This document shows, piece after piece, positions 6,608 to 13,657 of a stretch of 13,657 bases of DNA (position 1 is its first letter; the number at the start of each line of letters is the position of its first letter). Under the pieces are notes generated by a model that saw nothing but the letters and a program-made list of their open reading frames with translations, searched no databases and had not been told where the DNA came from. Source of the stretch: an uncultured Lachnobacterium sp. (GTDB lineage: Bacteria > Bacillota > Clostridia > Lachnospirales > Lachnospiraceae). A program made the position numbers and the translations under genes. Location: the NCBI GenBank assembly GCA_900549895.1, contig URQG01000023.1, positions 1 to 13,657 on the forward strand. The letters run 5' to 3'.

Positions 6608-8994
6608 TCTTCCTCCAAATTAAACAGTCGGGATGTATTCTGTCTTATAACGTAACAGACAAAGTCATCATCCTCATAATATGTATTGATATCGTTTGGA
6701 AAATTATGTTCAAATTGTTTGCACCAGCGATTCAGTTTGGATTCCAGAATCGTACGACTGGCCAAATCCGAATAATTCTGCGATTCTTTTAAGAAAAACA
6801 TGAAATCCTGACCTGCATAATCGTCTGAGATCGTTGACTGATTAAGCTGATTTCCCTCACTGAAATACATCGTATAATACTGCGTATATTTTTCTTTTGC
6901 CAGCCACTCAGGACCGGTATAAAAATGGCTCTGTGCATACTGTATCGGCTTTTTTTCCACATACAAAAAAATGTATTCTGATGGCAGCGAATATGCATTA
7001 CTCTGTATCACTTTTACAAAGTTGTATATCTCCTCATGGCGTCCATACTCGATTACCTGATACAACTCATCGGTTGGGGACACAATCGTATAACTATACT
7101 GAGGGAAATTTTTAATAATGTTATTGGTAACATCCACAACCGAATTGTAACGTGTCAACTCATTGTATAGGAAACCATGATATACATCAAAATAATTTGC
7201 GCCCACATAGATTGCCCCTGTAAGCACTATGGAAACCATCGGCAGCACCACACGGATCACAGTAAGGCCGATCAAGTATAAGAACAGATCAACCGGTACA
7301 AACATCATTGCCAGAATTAATAACTGTCCGGTGGAACAAACACGGGCACCCGCAATCAACTCCGGCAATCCAAGAAACGGTGCCGCGTATAAAATCATAA
7401 ATGCAATCGATGCCAGCGTAAGCCCCAGATAGCCCTCAAAAAATATCTTTATTTTCCGATGAATCAACAGTGCGATCAGACAGCAAACCACGCCAATTCC
7501 GGCCGCCAGTGCCGTAAAGCGCAAAATCCAGTCTGCCCGTTCCTCTCCATACAATGTCGCATATCCATAAGAATAAAGGCCCTCGCTTTTTTTCTCTGTA
7601 ACATCCCATACCTTTATCGCCAGCCGCTTCAACCGCTCTGTAAGCGGAATGGTCTTCTGTGTAATCTCCGTACCATTTGCATGCGCATCCGACGATTGCC
7701 CGTTCAAAGATGTGTTGCTATCCTTCGTTTCTGTCGCAGACGGCAACACCGTTTCCCCTTGTTCCGTATTGAGGATTGCTTCTGCCTGCTGCGTTCGTCC
7801 TTCTTTTGTATCTTCTCCGCTGATAACATTCAGCGCCCAGTCAATAGACCCCTGGAACGGAATTCCCGTTGCATACGCCAATCCCATCGGTGCCGCAGCA
7901 ATAAAGATTCCAGCAAAAACGGCAGCAACAAGAGAACGGAAATTACCTTTTCGAAAAATTCGATGCAGCAAAAATACCGCAAACGATGCACAAAGGAAAA
8001 AGGCCATGATCGTCACATAAAAATGAATTGCAAACGATGCAGCTAACGCCATCATAAACAAAAACAAATTTTCATCCCATACAACCCATTTCCGTTTTCC
8101 CGACTCCTTGCGAGGATTTCGGTCTGCCCGCAAATATCGAACAAGATACAACGCACATAGAAACTGTGTATAAAGTGCGAATTCCTGTGGCAGCGTCCAC
8201 TGCAGTCGCGCCATACTGAACACCTCATCTATGCACATCAGATCAAGCACAAGAAACGAAGCAATAATGAGCAGTGATGTGTAACGCGATTTTAAGACTT
8301 CCTTGAGGAAACAGTATATTGCGATCAAGAGTGTACTCACATGAACCCCCGCCACAAAAAGCATGCAGCTATATACGCGTATCCCGAATAATTGGTGCAT
8401 TGCATAGATAAAGCAGTGCATTGCTTCCGGATAAATTCCCGCGGAAAAAATTTTTCCCTCAAGTAATCCATAGATCCATGCGTGGTGTGTATACATGTCA
8501 CCAAATCCATAAGAATGGTCCACAAAAGCACCATAGGAAAAATAGATCATGCCAAACAATACAACGACTCCAAGCAACAGATATTCCAGGCGTTTTCCCT
8601 TCGATGAGCGCCACAAATTCTTTACGCCCCGTCTGAGAGCATGTCTCATAGAAGAAATCGCCTGAAGCAGAAATAATTTTACACCTCTCGTTCCGACAAG
8701 TACCTGACGGACTCTTTGGATTCCTTCTCCCGTAAATTTTCTTTTCCAGAGTAATGAGACTAAGATACCGCCATAAAAAAACAGAATCATGGTCCATCGA
8801 TTCAAAATATGTACAAGTCCCAGAAGCAGCACAACGGTATTGATCAATATCACCTGTACCGTCGTACAAAACGCAAATTTATACGTTCTGCTTTTGGGCG
8901 CAAGATATCTGCGAAATACGACCATTGGCCATATATACATGAGGGCAATATATGCAATTAATACTTTGCCATATTCAAAGACCCAGTATGCCAT
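6604..8994 (-). CDS. Large polytopic membrane protein, possible GT-C glycosyltransferase or polymerase
   Basis: A 796-residue protein with about 12-14 membrane segments (approximately 10-28, 46-63, 67-83, 137-155, 207-230, 238-255, 270-287, 307-345 as two, 353-376, 490-512, 521-541, 555-600 as two). After the fourth segment comes GFGDMYTHHAW (163-173), an acidic loop placed like the catalytic loop of GT-C enzymes, and GIYPEAMHCFIYAMHQL soon after. A polar insert at about 391-450, rich in Thr, Ser, Gln and Glu, interrupts the membrane part. A soluble domain of about 190 residues (605-796) ends the protein. I do not recognise a named family. The position in a flippase/Stealth operon fits a lipid-linked sugar transferase or a Wzy-like polymerase. 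The start at 8994 follows AGGTGG, and the stop overlaps the next start as ATGA. Confidence 0.8.
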   Translation of the reverse strand: MAYWVFEYGKVLIAYIALMYIWPMVVFRRYLAPKSRTYKFAFCTTVQVILINTVVLLLGLVHILNRWTMILFFYGGILVSLLWKRKFTGEGIQRVRQVLVGTRGVKLFLLQAISSMRHALRRGVKNLWRSSKGKRLEYLLLGVVVLFGMIYFSYGAFVDHSYGFGDMYTHHAWIYGLLEGKIFSAGIYPEAMHCFIYAMHQLFGIRVYSCMLFVAGVHVSTLLIAIYCFLKEVLKSRYTSLLIIASFLVLDLMCIDEVFSMARLQWTLPQEFALYTQFLCALYLVRYLRADRNPRKESGKRKWVVWDENLFLFMMALAASFAIHFYVTIMAFFLCASFAVFLLHRIFRKGNFRSLVAAVFAGIFIAAAPMGLAYATGIPFQGSIDWALNVISGEDTKEGRTQQAEAILNTEQGETVLPSATETKDSNTSLNGQSSDAHANGTEITQKTIPLTERLKRLAIKVWDVTEKKSEGLYSYGYATLYGEERADWILRFTALAAGIGVVCCLIALLIHRKIKIFFEGYLGLTLASIAFMILYAAPFLGLPELIAGARVCSTGQLLILAMMFVPVDLFLYLIGLTVIRVVLPMVSIVLTGAIYVGANYFDVYHGFLYNELTRYNSVVDVTNNIIKNFPQYSYTIVSPTDELYQVIEYGRHEEIYNFVKVIQSNAYSLPSEYIFLYVEKKPIQYAQSHFYTGPEWLAKEKYTQYYTMYFSEGNQLNQSTISDDYAGQDFMFFLKESQNYSDLASRTILESKLNRWCKQFEHNFPNDINTYYEDDDFVCYVIRQNTSRLFNLEEE

Positions 8995-9015
8995 GTTTAT
9001 AATCCACCTTCCGTA

Positions 9016-10215
9016 TTATTGAAAAAGCCTCATCTGCTCCGTGAGCTGACTGCGCTTCTTTGCTTTTTTCAGGATCTGTCTTCCGGACACCTTCCGCAGT
9101 GTTCGATTTCGATACAGAAATCCGCATAGTGTCATGATCCAAAGAACCGGATAGAGTACCATGATCTTACCGGCTTTGGGATAATTCAGTTTCATCTGAT
9201 GATGAAATTCCCTGGCATAATCCATCAGTCCCGTTCCGCGAAGCACGACCATACGGTCCTTGCTTGAATGACCGAATTCTTCCGCCTCAAAAATCTCTGC
9301 CATCAGTTCTTCCGTCAAATCACATACATCCTTTGGCTCCGCCTGCATCAGAAACTCTACTTGCTTCTCACGCAATCCCAGATACTTCACACATACGCGG
9401 GTCATCATGATAGCAAATCCGAATGTTCCGCTTTCTTGCGTCAAGCGAAGAAATATTTTTTTCTCTTCCTCCGATAACGGGCTTTCCCAAAACACAACCC
9501 AGTCACACAGCAGTTTTACCCCAAATCCGGCTCTCACATAATGCTGCAGCATATGAAGTAACAGATAAAATGCATGATATCCATCCGATGTAAGCTCAAA
9601 CGCTACACCCATACAGTCAACCACGCGGCGATGTGCAAAATATTCTTTCTGACAATCGGCAAGAAAACGATTTGTTTTCTCGCTGTCAAACGGCTCTGCG
9701 AGCGACATATGAAGTTCCAGCGAGACGCTGTCCCGGCTTTCACACACAATATGGTGATTTGCCGGCTGATCCTCTGTTGTCACGAATCCCTGTTGTGCCA
9801 AAATCTGTAACGCTTTTCTTGTTTCATCCTCGCTTTTGAATAACAGATCAATATCTCCCGACTTTCGAAGCTCGGGTACCGGATACCAGGCCGCCGTTCC
9901 ACACCCCTTCAAAAGAATCGCATCGATGCCGTTTTCCTTCAATAGTCCGATTACATAACGGCTGAGCATAAGCAGACGATAGCTCTGTCTTACAGTCTGT
10001 TCCCCTTTACGGTCAACAATTTTCCATATACTTTCCTGCAGCCCTGCATGTTCCAATACCGGGTGTAAAAGCGCCATTACTTTATGACGTTCTGCAACCG
10101 CGATCACACGCGCATAGTCCACATCCGGACTGAGACGTTCCAACGCTTTATTATGAAGTGCCAGAGAAAGCAGTCGGCACAGTTCTAGTTGTTCTCTATT
10201 TAACAGATGTTCCAT
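9016..10215 (-). CDS. NTP_transf_5 family nucleotidyltransferase
   Basis: A 399-residue cytoplasmic protein of the polymerase-beta-type nucleotidyltransferase superfamily. The motifs are ILLKGCGTAAWYPVPELRKSGDIDLL (in pieces: LLKG at 101-104, YP-x-P-x-x-R at 111-117, GDID at 120-123 with metal ligands Asp121 and Asp123), HHIV at 154-157 and LELHMSL at 166-172 with Glu167 as the likely third carboxylate. The region 175-399 is helical with no enzyme motif I know. Members of this family are found near PqqD and HPr-kinase-like genes in lasso-peptide-type clusters, where their role is unsettled; transfer of a nucleotide to a peptide or sugar phosphate is plausible. Start ATG 10215 has GGAG 8 bases upstream and lies within the last codons of the flippase gene (20-base overlap), showing it belongs to the same operon. 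Confidence 0.87.
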   Translation of the reverse strand: MEHLLNREQLELCRLLSLALHNKALERLSPDVDYARVIAVAERHKVMALLHPVLEHAGLQESIWKIVDRKGEQTVRQSYRLLMLSRYVIGLLKENGIDAILLKGCGTAAWYPVPELRKSGDIDLLFKSEDETRKALQILAQQGFVTTEDQPANHHIVCESRDSVSLELHMSLAEPFDSEKTNRFLADCQKEYFAHRRVVDCMGVAFELTSDGYHAFYLLLHMLQHYVRAGFGVKLLCDWVVFWESPLSEEEKKIFLRLTQESGTFGFAIMMTRVCVKYLGLREKQVEFLMQAEPKDVCDLTEELMAEIFEAEEFGHSSKDRMVVLRGTGLMDYAREFHHQMKLNYPKAGKIMVLYPVLWIMTLCGFLYRNRTLRKVSGRQILKKAKKRSQLTEQMRLFQ

Positions 10216-11749
10216 GCCTTTGCTCCTTTCTATTCCAAATATTCCTGGCCCGGACTCTCAAGCTGCGAAATTCTTTCTTTCGAAAATATATAAGTAATAA
10301 TAATAGATTGGGAACCATCACACAAATGATCAGTCTTTCAAAAAAGATCCGCCATATGTTCCCTGTTGCAAAACTGCACATACAATCCGTCAAAAACCAT
10401 ACTCCGCCCATGATTCCGACATAAATGATATATTGTAAATAAAACGGCCACGGCGACGTCCGCAATCTTTCCCGATAAATGACAAATGGTTCCACCCACA
10501 CAGAAGTCAAAAGTGTACTGATCAATGTTGCTAAAAAAACACCGAAAATACCATAGGTACGAACCAGAATAATAGAAGCGACCAGATTCAGTATCGTCTC
10601 CACCAAAGCCTTGTATCGGTCAAACCAGAATAATCCCATTGAATCATGAAATGTTAATACGGCTTTACGCATCCCGTTTACAAAAAAATTAATACACAAT
10701 ATGAGCACGATCTCTTTTGTAAACTGATAGTTCCGGCCAAACGAAATTTCTACAAACGGATTCAGCAATTCATACATACAGATGGCAGCAAAACCATAAA
10801 TCCACTGTGCGATAAAGAATGACAACTCAAAAATATTCCGAATATGATGATCCTCTTCCGTCGCACCAAGATTGCCAACACTTGCGGTAATCCCCTGAAA
10901 AATCTGATCAAGTACCTGACGGACCGAACCGATGAGCAGATAATAATTTGAGTAGATTCCGACACTGACCACCCCGACAAAGGATGATATGATCAGATTA
11001 TCCGTATTGTTGATAACAACACTTCCAATTTTGTGCATCAGCATTGCTTTTATATCCCGGAAAATCTCATGCCGGTCCTGCTCCGGCAATCTTTCCTTAC
11101 ACGATTCCTTAAGGTACGGAAACATATGATCCGCCTTCCTCGAAATCATCACATTGTTCGTTAGCGTACAAATAATATAAACCAGCAGAAACAGGATAAA
11201 ATTGCGTGTTGTTATAAGAATGACGATCTGACCGATATCCTGGATCACAAAAAAGAATGTCTGATATAAAAGCACAATATAATTTCTTTGATGTGCCTCA
11301 ATGAGAATCTGTTTATATACAAATAAGTAGGAAAGTACGGTATTGGCAAGATAAAGCAGATAGATCAGGACCAAGTGATCTATCTTAGGACGATTTTTCA
11401 TCAGGATGTCCATAAAAGGAATCACCAAAAGTCCGATTGTTGCAACACAAACTGCCATCACATGATAGAAGGTACGATACATCCTCATCAGGATCTGTTG
11501 TTTTCGAATGTCCTTTTGAGCGATCGGGCCATAAAGTGCATACGTAATTGCCGTCCCCACTCCAAGTTCCGTAAGCGAAAACATGTTTAAAATAACGGTA
11601 AACAAACCATTAATGCCAACATAACTTTCACCTAATATACGAGTAAATACAACACGTGTCGCAAACCCCATAAGGATTGCTGCCATTCTGGAAACAATTG
11701 CCACAGTAGTATTCATTGCGGAATATTCTGTTCTGCTTTTATTTTCCAT
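10196..11749 (-). CDS. Wzx-like polysaccharide flippase (MOP superfamily)
   Basis: A 517-residue membrane protein with about 14 hydrophobic segments, the size and spacing expected for an oligosaccharide flippase that moves lipid-linked sugar units across the membrane. The N-terminal part SRMAAILMGFATRVVFTRILG, followed by GINGLFTVILNMFSLTELGVGTAITYALYGPIA, is the typical first two-helix pattern of Firmicute polysaccharide transporters. The middle part HKIGSVVINNTDNLIISSFVG is the conserved start of the second half. AAAGGAG lies 9 bases before ATG 11749, inside the tail of the upstream Stealth gene (gap of 17 bases). This stretch is visibly AT-richer than the ABC transporter gene. Specificity cannot be read from sequence. 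Confidence 0.92.
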   Translation of the reverse strand: MENKSRTEYSAMNTTVAIVSRMAAILMGFATRVVFTRILGESYVGINGLFTVILNMFSLTELGVGTAITYALYGPIAQKDIRKQQILMRMYRTFYHVMAVCVATIGLLVIPFMDILMKNRPKIDHLVLIYLLYLANTVLSYLFVYKQILIEAHQRNYIVLLYQTFFFVIQDIGQIVILITTRNFILFLLVYIICTLTNNVMISRKADHMFPYLKESCKERLPEQDRHEIFRDIKAMLMHKIGSVVINNTDNLIISSFVGVVSVGIYSNYYLLIGSVRQVLDQIFQGITASVGNLGATEEDHHIRNIFELSFFIAQWIYGFAAICMYELLNPFVEISFGRNYQFTKEIVLILCINFFVNGMRKAVLTFHDSMGLFWFDRYKALVETILNLVASIILVRTYGIFGVFLATLISTLLTSVWVEPFVIYRERLRTSPWPFYLQYIIYVGIMGGVWFLTDCMCSFATGNIWRIFFERLIICVMVPNLLLLLIYFRKKEFRSLRVRARNIWNRKEQRHGTSVK

Positions 11750-11766
11750 TGCGGCAATCTCCTTTC

Positions 11767-12789
11767 CTACTCTTTCTCAAATTTACTTTTGCCCGGCAAT
11801 ATCGACTCGAACGCACAATTAATCTCACTTTTTACAAGGTCAAAATCAAACGAACCCATATTGTCATTGATACATATCATCTTTGCTTTTCGCTTTCGAA
11901 TCGTATCGATCAATTTTCCGTTTGAAGCTCCTATATTATAATAGCGGCATGGTCTTGCAACATTTTTCGGAATAAAGCCGCCTTCCAATTTCTGCCACTC
12001 TCGGAGCAAATACTGGTTCACATCCTTTGCGCTCCGAAACGGATGACTGCAGACCTCATCCAAAAGCGATGCCTCTTTCTCCCATATCATGCGATACGTT
12101 TCACACCTAAGCGGCGACGGTCCATGCACGGTATAGAATCCTGTAAATTTTGGAAAAAACAACTCCAAAAAATTATATACAAAATACAAAAACGGATACC
12201 CTATATGCCAATAGGCACCCGGTTGTCTCTTCATGTTTGCCCGCTTGTCAAAATATTTCGCCAAAACCATACTGTCATTCAAATAAATGTATGGCATTAC
12301 CGTATCATCTGCATTGGCAACCACCGGCTGCAACGCTAACATGTCCGTCGGTTTCCCATCGCGGAAAAAAAGATCCGGTAAAATAGGATTCAGCAAAAAC
12401 ATATCATCGTTAAAATATACAAAATTCTCTGCTAATCCGGGGATTCTATGAAAATTCAATTCAATGGAATTGGCATTAAATGTCGGCAGATATTTCTCCG
12501 GAATAAAGTCGCTGTGATAAATCACCTGCAACTTAGGGTGTTGCGTATTCAGCCACTCCGGAACACAGCCCCAGGTCACGAAATAAATTTTATGCACCCA
12601 TGGAGCAAATTTCTCCACTCCGCGAAACCAATATTTTAAATTGTCCCAGTCACGATACCTTTCGTTACGGTTATCGCAGTTTTCTTCTTTTCCGATCTGT
12701 TTTGCGCGCGCTTCGCGCTCCGCCTGCCAGACCGGATCTGCTCCGTCCACCCATGGTATCACAAAATCAATGATTTCGTTATCCTTCAT
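11767..12789 (-). CDS. Stealth family sugar-phosphate transferase
   Basis: A 340-residue cytoplasmic enzyme of the Stealth family, which transfers hexose-1-phosphate (for example GlcNAc-1-phosphate) from a nucleotide sugar to a sugar, giving phosphodiester-linked capsule or exopolysaccharide. All four conserved regions are visible: CR1 IDFVIPWVDGADPVW (7-21), CR2 from YRDWDNLKYWFRGVEKFAPWV (45 on) through LPTFNANSIELN (101-112) and YFNDDMFL (125-132, with Asn127-Asp128-Asp129), CR3 VHGPSPLRCETY (221-232) and CR4 CINDNMGSFDF (306-316). The N-terminus starts almost directly at CR1, so it is a minimal form without extra domains. A GGAG is present about 13 bases before ATG 12789, a long spacing. 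It lies 19 bases after the partial DUF4832 gene. The polymer made here therefore probably contains sugar phosphodiesters. Confidence 0.95.
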   Translation of the reverse strand: MKDNEIIDFVIPWVDGADPVWQAEREARAKQIGKEENCDNRNERYRDWDNLKYWFRGVEKFAPWVHKIYFVTWGCVPEWLNTQHPKLQVIYHSDFIPEKYLPTFNANSIELNFHRIPGLAENFVYFNDDMFLLNPILPDLFFRDGKPTDMLALQPVVANADDTVMPYIYLNDSMVLAKYFDKRANMKRQPGAYWHIGYPFLYFVYNFLELFFPKFTGFYTVHGPSPLRCETYRMIWEKEASLLDEVCSHPFRSAKDVNQYLLREWQKLEGGFIPKNVARPCRYYNIGASNGKLIDTIRKRKAKMICINDNMGSFDFDLVKSEINCAFESILPGKSKFEKE

Positions 12790-12808
12790 CTCTGTCTCGC
12801 TACTCCTA

Positions 12809-13657
12809 TTACTCTATGCTTCCAATCTGCAGCCACTTCCCGGCGTACTCATTTGCAAACCGGAGTTCTCTTCCGTCCCGTATCCTGATTGCCCGGATAT
12901 ACAGCCGATCTCCACGCATAACGTTCCATTCCGAAAAGTTATCCACACGAAAACGAATTTTTACACCCGGACCGATGGTGCGAAGATCAATCTCCAAAGG
13001 AATGCGCCTCTGCGATTCCTGTTCTCCTGCTGCCATCAGCCAAAGCTTCGCTTCTTCATACAATGGCGCAAATCCATTGTTCTCGATCGTAACAAGAAGA
13101 TGCCGCCTTTGCCTTCTGACATCACGGAGAACAAACCGGTATCCCATATGATTGCCTATATACCGATACAACGTTTCGCCGTCTGCAACCTTTTTATGTT
13201 TCCACTGTTCCAGCACATCCGGATGATAAATGCTGTTCAGATATGTAATCTGCATATTGCGAAGCTGCTCCAGCACACGATCCCCCGCAAGAGGTGTCTC
13301 TGCCTGCAGCACTTCTCCCCCGATCGGCATATGTCTCATATGGTTCCGGATATAAGCATACTCATCTTCCGCTCTCCAGCTTTCTTCCCAGGAAGCTTCC
13401 CGGCTTGGCCGGCTTCCAAACGTCCCCATATGTGTCTCATCGGCAAGGAGCGCATCATCGTATAGCCCGATGAAGACTTCGTCTGCTTTTGCAGCAATCA
13501 TTCTTGCCTGTACCGGCTTACGCACGGCAAGCGGGACTTTCCCTCCGGTCGCACGGCTCCAGGTCTTCCATAACTCCCGTATCTGTGCCGGTTCCAGATA
13601 TTTGGAATCATGCATCTCCCCCCAGCTTCCGATAAACAGCCCCTGCGCCAGAAGAAT
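12809..13657 (-). CDS. DUF4832 protein, C-terminal part (5' end outside window)
   Basis: The reading frame is open to the right edge; the 14 codons before the ATG at 13615 encode ILLAQGLFIGSWGEM, so the real start is outside and 282 residues are visible. It is a paralog of the protein at 5174-6607. Shared landmarks are GLFIG-x-WGEM, LAVRKPVQ versus LSVRTPMQ, YDDALLADETHMGTFG versus FNDGMLGNESDYGTYG, MPIGGEV versus VPIGGEV, ITYLNSIYHPDVLEQWK versus VTYLNEDYDRNVLDKWS, LGY/MGYR(LF)VL and a beta-rich end with NNGFAPLYEEAKL. The putative acid Glu in WGEM is kept. The C-terminus is shorter than in the other copy. As the first visible gene of the operon it is followed by Stealth after 19 bases. Role as for the paralog: outside, probably polymer-linked, not proven. 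Base composition is higher in GC than the flippase region. Confidence 0.85.
   Translation of the reverse strand: MLLAQGLFIGSWGEMHDSKYLEPAQIRELWKTWSRATGGKVPLAVRKPVQARMIAAKADEVFIGLYDDALLADETHMGTFGSRPSREASWEESWRAEDEYAYIRNHMRHMPIGGEVLQAETPLAGDRVLEQLRNMQITYLNSIYHPDVLEQWKHKKVADGETLYRYIGNHMGYRFVLRDVRRQRRHLLVTIENNGFAPLYEEAKLWLMAAGEQESQRRIPLEIDLRTIGPGVKIRFRVDNFSEWNVMRGDRLYIRAIRIRDGRELRFANEYAGKWLQIGSIE

Noticed and set aside
7459..8046. A 195-codon open frame on the plus strand
   Set aside because: It is opposite the polytopic membrane protein gene. The Cys/Arg-rich translation is typical of an antisense shadow.
12641..13465. A 274-codon open frame on the plus strand
   Set aside because: It is antisense to the DUF4832 and Stealth genes, both of which have clear family motifs. 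Its translation is rich in Pro, Ser and His with no recognisable domain, and it lacks a ribosome site.
1..13657. CRISPR arrays, tRNA/rRNA genes, insertion sequences or transposases
   Set aside because: No repeat-spacer pattern, no tRNA-like cloverleaf or rRNA sequence, and no transposase or integrase motif was noticed on either strand.

Overview
The window looks like a chromosomal piece of a Gram-positive, low-to-mid GC Firmicute, most likely a Lachnospiraceae-type Clostridium relative. The reasons are strong AGGAGG-like ribosome sites, tightly packed genes, a leftmost partial protein of a type I associate with Lachnospiraceae, and a Stealth/flippase/DUF4832 surface-polymer operon. This assignment rests on recognition of families, not on a marker gene.

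Left part (1-1545): the end of a DUF6128-like protein, a convergent GNAT acetyltransferase and the housekeeping tRNA adenosine deaminase tadA. Middle part (1608-5136): a divergent pair, an S26/S24-type peptidase with a Ser/His pair on the minus strand and a PqqD-HPr-kinase-like fusion protein on the plus strand. They share a 69-base intergenic region that holds a perfect 9-bp inverted repeat and overlapping promoter-like boxes. The fusion is followed by an exporter-type ABC transporter. A strong bidirectional terminator (5136-5175) separates this block from the right part.

Right part (13657-5174, all minus strand): a tight operon of at least six genes, read right to left. These are a partial DUF4832 protein, a Stealth sugar-phosphate transferase, a Wzx-like flippase, an NTP_transf_5 nucleotidyltransferase, a 796-residue polytopic membrane protein with a possible GT-C character, and a second, membrane-anchored DUF4874/DUF4832 protein. 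Gaps are 17-21 bases or the genes overlap by 4-20 bases.

The most interesting feature is the combination. A PqqD/RRE-like domain, an HPr-kinase-like domain, an S26-like peptidase, an ABC exporter and an NTP_transf_5 protein are the accessory parts known from lasso-peptide-like and 'HPr-rel' systems. Here they appear without a visible precursor peptide, cyclase or asparagine synthetase, and beside (partly inside) a phospho-sugar surface polymer locus. My inference is one surface-associated system in which a peptide or glycopolymer carrier is phosphorylated or nucleotidylated, cleaved and exported. The substrate is not visible in this window.
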